Assembly: GCA_000708835.1 (NCBI GenBank)
Contig: DF236964.1
Span: 186,001-250,000 of the forward strand
Source: Klebsormidium nitens
Lineage: Eukaryota; Streptophyta; Klebsormidiophyceae; Klebsormidiales; Klebsormidiaceae
Length of the DNA stretch: 64,000 nt
Direction of reading: 5' to 3'
Shown here: positions 1-11,480 of the stretch, in pieces
How the letters are laid out: each line of letters begins with the position of its first letter
Position numbering within the stretch: the stretch's first letter is position 1
The notes under the pieces: generated by a model
What the model was told of the DNA's origin: nothing
Seen by the model: only the letters and a program-made list of their open reading frames with translations
Databases searched by the model: none
Made by a program: the position numbers and the translations under genes

Positions 1-488
1 ACTAATTAACGTTGCGTAAACGAGCACCGGCTTATGATCCAATGATGGCGCGGCGGCATGCATACCGTCCCAGCACGATCTGCCACGATCGAGACTGTGC
101 GGTGAGATACGGATATAGTTACAGCTACTAGGCTACAATGTCGCATTGACCCTGCAGTGCATCATTTTGTTGGCCTCTAACTGTCCGACGCTTTTAAGGA
201 CCGGACTGTCATCTTCAGTCGCTGTAGCACACGCCCCCGCCATCGCAATCGTGTCCCCTTCGAGTGATTTGTTTACGCTTTGACCTGAATCCAATCGACT
301 AGCTCAAAAAAAATATCAGACCTTTACTGACTTGCTAATTCGACTATACAATTTGTTCCATCTTTTCACATTTGAATTACGACGGTGGGAAAAATATCCC
401 TACTTTTGTAACAACACTGGTTTTGAGGATCAAGACATCAAGCTCCTCAGCTAGAGCCGTGGAGTAATACAGCCGCTCCATGCCTACC
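1..488. other. 3' flank of the phosphatase gene, no gene seen
   Basis: This stretch lies beyond the stop codon of the minus-strand histidine acid phosphatase gene. It probably holds that gene's 3' untranslated region. I see no convincing open frame, splice-bounded exon, RNA gene or mobile element in it. Confidence 0.5.
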
Positions 489-3400
489 CTACGGGCACGT
501 GGTCGTCCTCGCGGCCACCGGCGTGATGTTATAATATGCGTTGCTGGTCTTATTTAGGCTAATAGCGTATGTCGCCAAGGCGTCGACCGCCGGCTGGAAC
601 TGGATCGCAACGCACCCCTTCATGACGACATTGGCGCATACTTGGCACCATTTCCCCTGGGTCGAGATTGCGTTGGGTTGCGCAAACGCCAGAAAGTCGT
701 CGAGGGAGCAGGCACCTTCGCCCGCAAGCTGCTCGGCGGTAGAACCTGCGAGAGACACAAGGCTTACGTTATTTCCGGTCGGTAGGGAGCAGACGTTATT
801 CAGATCTTGGTCTTGAAGGCGCACACTTGGCAGCATTTTTCTGGGGCCGAGATGGCGTTGGGTTGCGCAAACGCCAGAAAATCGTCGAGGGAGCCGGCGC
901 CTTCGCCCGCGAGCTGTTCGGCGATCGAGCCTGCAACTCACAAGATTACAACGTTTGAAGGTTGTAAAGACGAGTGCGTTCGAAGCCCGCACCTACAGGC
1001 GGACACCTGTCACCGTTTTTGGGTCGAGGTTTCGTCGGATTGGACTTCATCGAGGAGCACGGGCCGGCACATGCGAGATGTTCGGCGATTGCGCTTGCAA
1101 CGCGGCCAAAAAGACCGTTTCGTCTCTCCTAAGATTGAAAATGCAAGACTGGTGCGCCCAATTTCGGACGGCTTTGATTCCGGACGGGCAAACCCGAAAT
1201 TCAAGCTTGTACCAGGCCCTTTGTCATTTTGCAATTGCAAGGCGACGTTGGAAGACCTTTTTGACACCATTCGAGCTATCGACAGTATTGCAAGCCTAAC
1301 CCCTGCTCATCGTACGGGAGGGCGAGGGGGGGTTGAGAATCGGTCTTTGCGATCAGTAGAAAACAATGCTCAACTTGGAAAACATCTTGGACTCGTCCTC
1401 GAAATACTAGACCCATATCGAAGTTGACTGTATGGGTCAATTCGCAATCGCGAACGAGATGAGGTGAGTCCAAGAAATTTCGACCTCAAAAGCGGATCAT
1501 TTTCTGCCGCACCTCTCTTTTTACGCTCACCTGCGCTCGTGCACTTGATAGACACGCGCGGAGGGTCCAGTCATGCGGACGGCCTAGTTGTGGAGAGCCT
1601 TTTTTGGAGGGCTTTCACGGTTTGGATATATCGAGAATATAGCTTTTGAGGTTCTGAAGTGCTCACCCATGCACGGGAGACTAATGGGAACGTAAGGAGC
1701 GTCCACTCCGTCTTGCGTCAGCATGCGGACGGCCCACTGCATTTGGGCTTTCTTTAAAAGAGTTTTTTTTTGGGTTTAGAGATTTCAATCTTCAGGGTGT
1801 AGGGTTTAGGGTCTAGGGTCTAGGATTAGGGTTTAGGGTTTTGATGTTTGACTGCTCACCCGCGCACGGGAGACTGATGGGCACGTACGGAGTGTCCACT
1901 CCGTCTTGCGTCAGCATGCGGACGGCCCAGCTGTATCCGGACAGCGGCAGTCCGGGCGGCGACTCGGAGATGGCCGGGGGGCGGTTGCTGTGGAGCTCGA
2001 TTAGGATCTGGGCCGCATAAGTCGGTATCTCTGCGCGCAGAGGAATCTGGACTTTAGGAAAACCGTAGATAGCGAAGGAGGAAAAAGTTTGAAGGACCTA
2101 CTGAAGTGGAGTGAAGTGAATTGAATTGAACTGAAAGCAGACCTGAAGGCCGACCTATGGACCCGTTCGTTGTTTACTCAAGAGAATCGGATTGAAAACC
2201 GTTGCAGCTTGCTTAAGATCTGACGCTTTTCTTCGTTAGGCAGTCGACTGTCTAGCTGGGTCATATAACCGCAATCGATTAGTAGGGGTCTTAATCAAAT
2301 TTTGGTGAGTACCGACATCTTGTCCACGCGCAAACACTCAATCGAATTCACTTGGTATTGGAGAACGTTACCTTGGGCGGCAGACTTAGTGCCGAAAGCT
2401 ATTCCACAACTGTTTTCCTTTCGAAAAGAAGACCGGACGGATAAGGACACACAAAAGGGGACGAGAGACAAAAGACGACCTTAAAATCTGTTCATAAGTA
2501 TCCCGCTCACTCGTGTTGAAGAGTGTTGCGTTCGCTGGCACATCAAATACCAGAACCCGTTCGGTGATAAGAAAAGGGACGACGAGAGACCAGACCGGTA
2601 AGGACACAAATGAGAAGGAACAGAGAATTGACTGTCTGAAACTCGTTCAATAGTGTTTATGATTGCTGGTGCGGAAGAGTCATCTTTTGGCTGGGAGATT
2701 GGGCGCCGGAAGTCGTTCAGTCTTTCGACGAACAGATCAGACTGGTAAAGATAACAGATGAGAAAGACTGGTAATCCATTCCTGAAACCGCGTTCGTTTT
2801 AAATTCAGACACACTGGTGTTGACGAGAGTTGCGTTTGACGGGAGTTTGAGCGCCGGAAGCCGTTCGGTAATAGAAAAAGAAGAGAAGAACCGACCATAA
2901 CGATAGAGATGTCCAGGAGAAGAACCGAGTTATAAGAGTACCAAAAAAATTCTGCAAATCTATCTAGACTCACTGGTATTGAAGAGTGTTGCATTCGCCG
3001 GCAGGTTAAGCGCCGACAGGAAGCTGAGCTGCGTTGGGTAGTGTGCGCTGTACTCGATGATGCGTTCCGCTTCCGGTTGGGAGTTGATCCGCCGGGCTTG
3101 CAGCCGCACCAGAATCTCGTTCAGAAGGGTGCCGCCGAGCAGGTTTCCGGTCAGGCTGCGGCGGTACCGGTTCGCTTCGAGCCAGTTGGCGAGATCAACG
3201 ACCTGGAAGGGGGTACAAGCAGAGTTGAGCAAATTCGAAGAGCTGACACCCTTGCTTTTGAAGGCCTTAAAATACTGAGCTGAGCTCCTAAAAAGATAAG
3301 GTGAAACAACAATACAAGTCCTCGAAAAGGGCCTCTGAGCAGAGTTTCGGTCAGACTGCGGCGGTATCGGTTCGCTTCGAGCCAGTTGGCGAGATCGACG

Positions 3401-6400
3401 ACCTGGGGAGAAGACGACGGTCAAGTAAACCCAGAAAGTTGGAAACACCAGAAACTCGAAAATCCTTTGGAAGGGTGCCTCCGAGCACGTTACCGGTCAG
3501 GCTGCGGCGGTATCGGTTTGGCTCGAGCCAGTTGGCAAGATCGACAACCTGGAAATAGAAGAGAAGGGTTAAGCAAACCCAAAGATAAAGAACGGCCAGA
3601 AAAACACGTTAAAATAACAAAGGGGGCCTCGGAGCAGGTTAACGGTCAGGCTGCGGGCGATAGTGGCTTGCTTCCAGTCATATAACGAGATTGACGACCT
3701 GGGCAAAGGACACAAAAGTCAAGCAAACCCAAAAAGCTGAGACGCATAAAGCCCGTTTAGAGGTGCCTCGAAGCAGGTTTCCGGTCAGGCTGCGGCGTTA
3801 TCGGTTCACTCCGAGCTAGTTAGCAAGATCGACGATTTGGGTAAGGAGACGAGGGTTAAGGGTTAAGCAAACCCAAAGGCTGCAGGCTCAAAGAGTAACA
3901 CTGGAGAAGCTTGATGTTATGGAGAGCGGGTTACCGGTCAGGCTGCGGCGAAACCAATTCGCTTCGAGCCAGTTGGCCAAATCGACAAGTCAGGACAAAA
4001 CGACACCATACGAGAAACGCGTGCCCCCAAGCAGATTACCCTTTCAAGCTGCGGCAGTATCGGGTTCCCTATCGAGCCAGTTAGCAAGATCGACGACTGG
4101 GGAAGGACACGAAGGTTAAGAGCTAAGCAGACCCGAAGGCTGGAGACCCAAAAAGAGAGGTTCAGTCATCCCAAGCGCGGGTTAGCTGTCGGTCAAACCG
4201 GTACTGGGTTCGCTTTGGGCCGATTGGCGAGATTGGCGACCTGGGCACAGGAGACAGAGGTGAAGCTTACGATCCCTCTTTGGCCCCAGACGAGTATGCG
4301 TCTGGAGAAGGCCAAATAGGGACGATTGGGAGCCACGTGTCGGGCTTACCTGCGACCACGTCGGCTCCTGCATCGCTGACGTCAGCGGAACGCTGCTCTG
4401 CCCCGTCAGGATCGCGTCCCGCTGCGTGTTGAGATCGTCGAAGACGTTCCAGAAGTTGTTGAGCTTCGGGACGGAGCCCAGTGACGACTGCAGTGACGTC
4501 AGCAAGGGCTGGGAGGCGTTCTCCTTGGCGGCGAACTCGGCGCTCTGGAACCACTGGTTCATGGTCGCCAGGAAGAGCGGGCAGTTGTCGTAAGCGCGGA
4601 TCAGAAAGTCGTCCGCAATCGGGATGCTGTACACAATTGCAAGTTCATTCTTTTGCACTATTTCAACTGTTTAACGTGGTGGTTTGAAGGTTGAAAGGTC
4701 TGCCATTCAGAAGGTAAAGAGGCGGGGTTCATGGTCGCCAGAAAAAGCGGGCAGTTGTCGTAGGCGCCGATCAGAAAGTCGTCAGCGATCGGCATGCTGC
4801 AGACAATGGGAGCGACAAAAATGTGACTTTTGATGGTGTTTCGAGGTACGAATAAAATCCCAATTCCGACCTTCAAAAGGTGCAATCGACGCTCATAACC
4901 GCTGGTTCATGGTCGCCAAGAAAAGTGGACACTTGTCGTAGGCGCGGATCGAAATGTCGTCCGCAATCGGGATGCTGCACACAATTGCAAGGTCAATATC
5001 CCAACTTTTTGATGTTGCGGTTTGAAGAGTGAAAGGTTTGCCATTTGAAATATCATGAGGCGAGGTTCGTGTTCGCCAGGAAGAGTGGGCGCTTGTCGAA
5101 GGCGCAGATCAGAAAGTCGTCTGCGATCGGGATGCTGCACAAAGATGAAATTGTCAAAAGCTCGACTTTTCAACGTGGTGTTCTAAAGTTGAATGGTCTG
5201 CCATTCCTAAAAGATTATGAAGCGGGGAACACGCTCTGAAACCATTGCTTATGGTCGCCAGGAAGGAGCCAGCAGTTGTCGTAGGCGCGCATCGAAATAG
5301 TACTGCAGTTGGGATGCGGCATAAGAAAATGTGTCAAAATTCTGACCTTTAAGTTGACATTTTTGAAGCTCAAATACCTGCCAGGAAGAATCATGAAAAC
5401 CCCAATAACGAACACCAAGTGGGTAATTCGACGATGTGAGACCACTGATTGCTAGTCGCCAAAGGAAGCGGGCAAACTACGGGGGGCGTGAATCAGCAAG
5501 TCGTCTGCAATTGGGTTGCTGTAGATGCATAACTGTTCTTGTTGACGGCGTTCGAAACCTACCTGCAACTTTTTGAGCCTAATGGAACCCGTTCATTGAA
5601 TGTAAGAGTATCGGCCCTAATCCCGAAATTTTGCAATTCCGGACTGGTAAAGCGAAAACCTTATTTCGGACCTAATAAAGCAGTCTACCGAGCACGTTGG
5701 GACATTCACCAATTCGGATTCCGGATGGTTCGAACGCTATTCCGGACACCGTGTGTCAACTTACCGACTGAATTCTCTTATGTCCGGAATAAGGTTTTCG
5801 CTTTACCCGTCCGGAATTGCAAAATTCCGGAATTGGGGCCGATACTCTTATTGGTGCGGGATCTGGTTTAGTTTCATCGTACGTTCTATTCTCAGACTTT
5901 CACTTTTGCTTATCCCCTTCTGCATATGCCATTGAGCTTATTTTAGAGTTCCACATTCTGTCTCTAGTTTTGAAACCACTTATTCAACTTTCACCTGGCG
6001 CAAAGATGAGATGTCCAAGTTCTATTTCAGACCTCACCTGATTGAGGCTCAGACATTCTATCCGAAAGGACAGCTCAATACGGCAGAGAAAAACATTTTT
6101 CTGTCAGTCCAACGTTCTCTCAAGCCCTGACTCGCAAAAGAATTCAACCTCACCCCCTCCAGCCAAAAACTCGTGACAGCCAAACCGAAGCTCTCACCTA
6201 AAGATCGGAATGGTTTTGGCTGGCAGCGGTGTATCAGTCGCGTTCGCCGGAAAGGCTCCCTGAAGCCATCCGGCGGCGCTCGCTAGCGTCCTGTCAAACC
6301 CGGAGCTAATTGAGCGCACATTCGTCCCATCATACCTTCCCCCCGCCAGGCCGTTCACGCAGGTCTGAGTAACTTGGCATGTGGTTGGGTTAAGGTAGCG

Positions 6401-7228
6401 GTTACGGAAACCCTGCCCAACCCCAAAGGTTTGGTTCTCTCCCTGGGTGGTTAGCAGGGCGCCACCCTCGGCGAGCGTGGTTGCGTTCTTGTAAAGGACA
6501 GTCCTGTACAGTGAGGGAAGAGAGTGTTATTGTTGACGTAAAAAGTTGAAGGTTTGAGTCTCGCAGTCTTGGGCTTCATCTTCCGAGAAAAAGCCCATTT
6601 GTAGAAGGTGCCTCGATTGACTGCCCATAAAAGATGCGAATTTCGTCCTCTACGAAGGTCTCTAAAGGTGAAAGATCCATGAAAAGCGTAATGCAAACCC
6701 AAAGCAGAACTTTGGAAAACGGTGACCTGCATCTCGAGTTGGATGAGAAGTGCAAGAACACCTCAAAGAGGCACATACTTCCTGTGCCACATTTGCACCC
6801 TTTTTCCAATCTGCTCGTGTATGCAAAATACAGAGAACAATGGGGCATGCGGCCAGATCTTCTGACAAAATCTGTGTTTCAACGCCCTTGGATTACCTGC
6901 AACACTTTTGCCCAGCACAGCCAAGCTCTGATGGAATCCAAGAAACAGATCATCAAATGACTATGAGAATCCCAGTGGCAGCAAGATTCTGGCTTCCAAA
7001 AGAAACATTGATCCCAATCCCCCAGCAATCATGAATCCAAATGCAAAGAACGACAGTGTCTCCTCAGAAGCTAGTAAACTGGAATGAAGCTGGTTAACAG
7101 CTCAAAATGTCTTACCTCGCCCCGTGACGGTGGATAGTCATCGCAAGCTCCAAAGTGGCATGGCATTGGGCCGTCATCAAAGCCAGCAGCAGCACACAAA
7201 GAACTCCACAGCGAGCGAGCGCCATCAT
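489..7228 (-). CDS. Histidine acid phosphatase family protein, secreted, 6 exons, 450 aa
   Basis: Exons (minus strand) are 7116-7228, 6198-6503, 4350-4626, 2974-3202, 1860-2030 and 489-745; all phases agree and give 450 aa, a usual length for the family. Residues 1-24 form a signal peptide, so the enzyme should be secreted or vacuolar. The phosphate-binding motif R34-H35-G36-A37-R38 carries the nucleophilic histidine. It is followed by the family pattern LLTTQG (54-59), GFRNRY (69-74), R101 and FDRT (107-110), matching the second conserved arginine block. The second catalytic motif, normally His-Asp, reads H286-Y287 in YSAHYPTQ, so the usual acid/base aspartate is absent. Activity is therefore uncertain: it could be a pseudo-enzyme or use another donor. 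The end is cysteine-rich (WCQVC). Introns 2-5 are packed with copies of neighbouring exon edges, listed separately. The family assignment is firm; the substrate is unknown. Confidence 0.88.
741..1110 (-). repeat. Acceptor-edge tandem copies of phosphatase exon 6
   Basis: The first ~100 bases of the terminal exon, with its 3' splice site, recur upstream. The active exon begins at 745. A near-identical copy begins at 930 and keeps its CAG acceptor. A decayed copy lies near 1094 with the AG changed to AA. Steps are 185 and ~164 bp. The copy at 930 is in frame with the preceding exon and runs about 43 codons to its own stop, so it could serve as an alternative last exon. Confidence 0.85.
1565..1740 (-). 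repeat. Donor-edge copy of phosphatase exon 5
   Basis: The 3' end of exon 5, including its GTGAGC donor, is repeated downstream in the next intron. The functional junction is at 1860 and the copy's junction is near 1668, a step of ~192 bp. A shorter trace sits near 1571-1584. The copy keeps a usable donor. Confidence 0.75.
1773..1845. repeat. Interstitial plant-type telomere repeat
   Basis: A degenerate run of TTTAGGG units (with TCTAGGG and ATTAGGG variants) on the plus strand, inside intron 5 of the phosphatase gene. TTTAGGG is the common telomere unit of green plants. A short internal array like this usually reflects telomerase-mediated or capture repair of a break, which is inference here. 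Confidence 0.8.
2500..2870 (-). repeat. Donor-edge tandem copies of phosphatase exon 4
   Basis: The last ~60 bases of exon 4 plus its donor recur downstream of the functional junction (2974) with junction-equivalents near 2814, ~2655 and 2511, steps of ~160, ~159 and ~144 bp. The nearest copy is best preserved (shared GAAGAGTGTTGC-type core and the GCGCCG stretch). The outer ones are degraded. Confidence 0.7.
3300..4260 (-). repeat. Acceptor-edge array of phosphatase exon 4, seven intronic copies
   Basis: The first ~75 bases of exon 4 with the CCAG|GT acceptor are repeated directly through intron 3. The functional start is 3202. Copy starts lie near 3402, 3548, 3698, 3836, 3990, 4097 and 4240, steps of 200, 146, 150, 138, 154, 107 and 143 bp. 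Each copy retains the exon core coding LANWLEANRY-like sequence and most keep an AG at the junction. Divergence is generally greater away from the exon. Confidence 0.88.
4715..5530 (-). repeat. Acceptor-edge array of phosphatase exon 3, five intronic copies
   Basis: The first ~75 bases of exon 3 (coding IPIADDFLIRAYDNCP) recur in intron 2. The functional start is 4626. Copy starts are at 4796, 4974, 5134, ~5316 and ~5518, steps of 170, 178, 160, 182 and 202 bp. The first three keep a TGCAG acceptor and most of the reading frame; the last two are decayed. This is the only array whose exon begins AG|CA rather than AG|GT. Confidence 0.88.
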
Positions 7229-8284
7229 TACAATTGGAGGGGCAGCCTCCAAAGCAAGCCCTTTGTCAACACGACAGAATTGACATCAGCAGGTTGACCA
7301 GCAAAAAGAAATACTTTGGTGCGCAGAAAGCAAGGAGAAGATAAAGCTGACTGATTTGCTGGAATCTATGTTGCAATGCCGTGCAGTGATTGGCCCCCTG
7401 ACATCAATTGCTTCGAGCATCTCTATGTGGAACCTGCTGTCACCACGAAGAAGCTAAGCCCAACGCACGGCGTTCGAAGGTCCGTTCAGCACCCCTCAAT
7501 CTCACACTGATCATGACAATGTCACGGTCGGCTTGCAATTTGGACTCGAATCCAGCTAGCTTGTGCGGCGCGTGTGCTTGAAGAGCTCCAGGCATAGCGA
7601 TCCTGCCGTTTCTGGCATTGTCAGCGGAAGCAAGAAAACCGGTGTTCGTCACCGGGCAAGTACTTTCATTATATATAATCGCAGAGTACCATACCTAGTA
7701 GCATTAAGGGTCGTCCACCGACCAGAGTTTCGTGGTACCGGCCAATGACAGACTCGCGCGAAGAAAATGATGCCTGCCGTTTCTTTCACACAAGTTCACC
7801 TTGTCGTTGGGTCCCCTAAGATCCTGGCAGGACGCCAGCTTACAGCCGTCGATGCGTCTACTGTTGATTGTGAACGCTCGATTTGACGGTGATCTGTCAC
7901 GTGGAGTCCCAAAAGAGCACGACCCTAATCTGACTCCTCAAACCCTAGAACCCGACGTTGACCAGGCGCGTGCGCGCGCAGGCAGAAATCAACAGCTGCA
8001 TATATGGAAGGTGAGCTGTAGCTGGATAGGGAGGCGCCATTCCAGAAGCTCATCCGCATTGCCATAGGTAGTTCTCGCATCTGTTGAGGGGATTGTCGAG
8101 TTGAAACGGGAGCGCAGGAAAAGAGGAGCCCTGCTTATCAAATGCAGCGGCGTGCAGCGTGCGGCAAGCAGCAAGTGACTAAATCAATAAGGCCTGCAGC
8201 AGCAACGATGTTTGACGCCAGCGCTACTATACTCTTGATCCATTTTCTTGAACTGCCATAAGAAGTGGTGATCAGAGGCCAAAG
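7229..8284. other. Divergent intergenic region, phosphatase (-) / pseudouridine synthase (+)
   Basis: About 1.06 kb between two divergent start codons, so it should hold both promoters. A TATA-like palindrome lies near 7668-7681, and a telo-box-like AAACCCTAG occurs near 7939. I see no coding exon with recognisable content. Confidence 0.5.
7668..7681. promoter_or_regulatory. TATA-rich palindrome between divergent genes
   Basis: CATTATATATAATC-type sequence, symmetric, so it could place a TATA box for either strand. It is 440 bp from the minus-strand start and about 610 bp from the plus-strand start, so its use depends on 5' untranslated lengths that cannot be seen. Confidence 0.3.
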
Positions 8285-11200
8285 ATGGCACCTGAGTTCC
8301 CCACCCCAGTCACTCCACCCCCGCCACTTTCGGCTCACTCTATTGAAGTTGAGAGAGCCAGGATCGCTGAAGAAGCAGCTCGACATTCTCCAGCAGTTAC
8401 GCAGTCGTCAATCCTGTATGAAGACGAATGGATCGTTGCTGTGAATAAGCCCGCCGGCAGGTATTGCGAGGACGTTTTGGCAGGGGTGGTGGGGCTGCTG
8501 GCGGGCCTTGGGGGGCTTTCACACCAGTCAGGGTCTGACTCTGGAAAAGCGGTGGTGGAAGCTGGTGTACGTTGTGACAGCATCTATGCAGGACGAGACG
8601 AAAGTCAGCTGACAAGAGGGGGTGTCTCATCAGATGTTGATGCATTGGTGGGGGATATTGGCCGACTGCAGGCCAACGAGGAGGTGGCAAAAGTTTTAGT
8701 TGAGAATCCTGGAGCCTCGGATGGGGATAATGATAGTTCAAGTGGGGCGGCACCGCAATATGGAGGGGCTGAAATTCCTGCGGCACGGGTCCACATCCGC
8801 CCACAAGAAGCGAAGCTGGCCAAGCAAAGCAGGCGGGAAGGGGGGGCGGCAGGAGGCAAGAATGCTGCTGAAGGTGGGCCGCTTTAACCATGAAATGGTG
8901 TCTTCATCTGAGTGGTGAATATAACAGTAAACTACTGATTCTCAGAGAATTCAAAGTCTTGCATCTGAGTAGTGGATATAACAGTAAACTACTGATTCTC
9001 AGAAGAATAAAAGGCGGACCGAAAGGCCTTGACTGGAATTTGGACCATCTGTTTCAGTCTTGTTTTGCAAGCCGGCCGGATCATGTTGCCTTCATCCGGC
9101 AGTGCCGTACCGGCGCTGACGTCAGCAGAACCGCTGAAGAATCACATACTTGACTCAAACCAGTATGTCCGACATTCGATTCGGTGTGCGCCAATCCAAA
9201 AGGGAATTCCTCAGAATCCTGTAGCTTACATTCAAGTAGACACGAAAGCCACACCTACTCGGTAGTGCGCCAAGTTTCTGTGATCAGAGTACCCAAAGTT
9301 TGAGTCAGGGGACGATCGGAGGTAGCTCACTCTGCAGGCCCTTGGGTGCGACAACCTGTGGGTGTCGTCACGAACCGTCAATTGGAGTTGACGTGCTTCG
9401 TGCTGTTTAGCGCGAGGGGGTAAAAGTGGGGAGCAGGAGAAAAGAAAGGCGTTAGACGCCCATTCATTTGTTAGTGAAAACCCGTGTCTCATCTTGGCCC
9501 ATGTAGCAACACTGGTGCAAGTTGATTTAGGCCTGGTTTGAGTTGAGTGTCTGGAGACAAGTCCCACATGCTGACAACTGTGTACACTTAGACATTAGCA
9601 GACGCTCAAAACAGCCTTCCGCATCAACATTGCAGTGCCGGGCCCGGGCATCTCAACCTTTCCCCATGTCGCCGCAGCCATGTAGGGCGGATGCTTTCTT
9701 GCAATTGGTTTCTCCATCGTTCGCATCGCCGTTTTTATGATCGCTTAATGATTTCGTTGTAGCAAGTTATCATCCAGTCAGCGTAAAGCTGATGAAGCAT
9801 CTCACTTGCAAAGGCCACTCGCAAAGGCTTGAGCTGAACGGTGTCGTACGTGAACTTCATTGCAGCTTTGGAAGCTCTTGCTTACATGGTCCACCGGCTG
9901 GATCGTGACACAAGCGGAGTTCAAATCGTGGCGAAGTCGAAGCACGCCGCAGCGGCATTCATGAAGGTAAGGGCTCGGACTGACACAGGAAGGATTTCGT
10001 TCGATGAAGGCTGGTGGACTTTCGATTTGATGCCCTCTCAAATGTAAGAGTCTGGTCACGCCCCATTTTCAATGCTTTTTCAACAAGGATGTCCAGGAAC
10101 AGAACCTCTTCAGTGGATGATTTCAGACACAGTTATTAAGTTCGTTGGTAAAAGCAGTCAGGTGCCCGTTGGAGGATTCGCAGCAGGCTGGATTTACGCG
10201 TCCTGTTTAGATTGCCAGAAGGCTACGTAATGGCAGACTCACTTCCTCCCGGCTTGTGAGCTCTTGGTCGTCCATACTCGACGAATAGAGGAGCAGAAAC
10301 CCCACCGTATGCAGAATGAAGCATCTGACGCGACTTTTATGCTCGGAAATGCAAAAGTGAACTCTTCCGGCTGGTGAGACGATTGTTGTTGTTGCAACCC
10401 TCTCTGGAGCACGACGAACAGCAGTACTCACATTCGTTCAACATCGGCCTTGCACGTCTCCAACTTTCTTGACGGTATCTTTCATAGCTCTTTGCTGACC
10501 GCCAAGTCCGCAAGACCTACCTCGCACTCGGGCATGGCACCCCCCCAGATTGGAGAGATTTCACACTGCGGACCGGACACGGACGCTCCCGCCACGGGAT
10601 GTTCCGCGTGTACGCAGAGGAGGACGTCGGGCGGAGCCTACCGGGGGCAAAAGCTGCCCGGGTGCAGTCAATGGAGACGCGGTTTGAGGTGCTCGGGACG
10701 TTTGCCCCGAGGGATAGTCACGGAAACTTCACGTCAAAATCAGAGGACGGACTGTCTCAACAATGCGTGAACCGGTGTTCAGCGGATGAGGAGGACGGGC
10801 GCAGGCTTTGCGAAGCGCGTGACAGCAAGGAAGGGTTAAGCGAAGGGGTTAGAAAGTCAGAGGAGGTGCTTCGAGGCGGTCTTGGTGAAGTTTGTTTGGA
10901 TGTACGGGAAGCCGAAAGGAGTTGCGAAGAGGCTGGTAGCAGTACAAATGGGGCGGGTCTCGGAAATGATGAGCGTTCGAATCTGGAGCTTGCTGATGAA
11001 AACGGCAGGGTGAGCACCAATTTGCCACTTGGCGAGGGCTCCGACGGGCATGTTAGTCCTCTCAGTGATGACGTCCATGGGCGAAAGTTGAATAACAATC
11101 CCTCCATCTTAAGATGCGAGCTAGGCCAACAGGACGAGACTTGTGAGGATCAGCCAAGCGCGCGACAGTTGGGACCGTCAGATGTTCTTGCGAATACCAC

Positions 11201-11480
11201 AAACCCGTCGATCTTAGCCAGAGAGTTAGAAGAAGCCCGATTCGTTCTCTTGCGGTGCCATCCGCTGACCGGCAGGACGCATCAAATTCGGCTGCACTGT
11301 CTGTTTTTGGGGCTGCCTCTGATAGGGGACGCTCGTTACGGGGGTCTGTTAGAAACGGCCGGCAAAGAGCAAGCGGCTCATTGCCTGCACGCCGAGAGTC
11401 TTGCCTTGGATCATCCGTTTCTAGGAACGCACTTAAGCATCAAAGCGCCCGGCCCATCTTGGGCTTCTGCGGCGACGTAA
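8285..11480 (+). CDS. RluA-type RNA pseudouridine synthase, 3 exons, 560 aa
   Basis: Exons are 8285-8873, 9866-9966 and 10488-11480; phases agree. The protein converts uridine to pseudouridine in rRNA or tRNA. Motif I is ILYEDEWIVAVNKPAG (residues 43-58), followed by YCEDVL, as I recall from plant RluA-type enzymes. The catalytic motif HRLDRDTSG is at 206-214 with Asp209, alone on the 101-base middle exon. HPLTGRTHQIRLH is at 488-500, followed by IGDARYGG. Two family-foreign insertions enlarge it: about 120 residues between motif I and the catalytic motif, and about 175 acidic, low-complexity residues (301-475) inside the catalytic domain. No clear transit peptide, so the compartment is open. 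The start is the first ATG before motif I. Intron 1 contains a short tandem duplication. Confidence 0.9.
8904..9008 (+). repeat. Two-copy ~55-bp tandem duplication in intron 1
   Basis: CATCTGAGT(G/A)GTG followed by ATAACAGTAAACTACTG and ATTCTCAGA occurs twice, about 53-55 bp apart, starting 30 bases after the exon 1 donor of the pseudouridine synthase. It does not include recognisable exon sequence. Confidence 0.85.

Noticed and set aside
489-992. Single 167-codon minus-strand frame as one gene
   Set aside because: It runs through two copies of the same exon edge in different frames. The real coding part is the terminal phosphatase exon 489-745, joined in phase to 1860-2030.
7540-7560. T-arm-like GGACTCGAATCC as part of a tRNA gene
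   Set aside because: No matching anticodon arm, D-arm or acceptor stem could be found around it.
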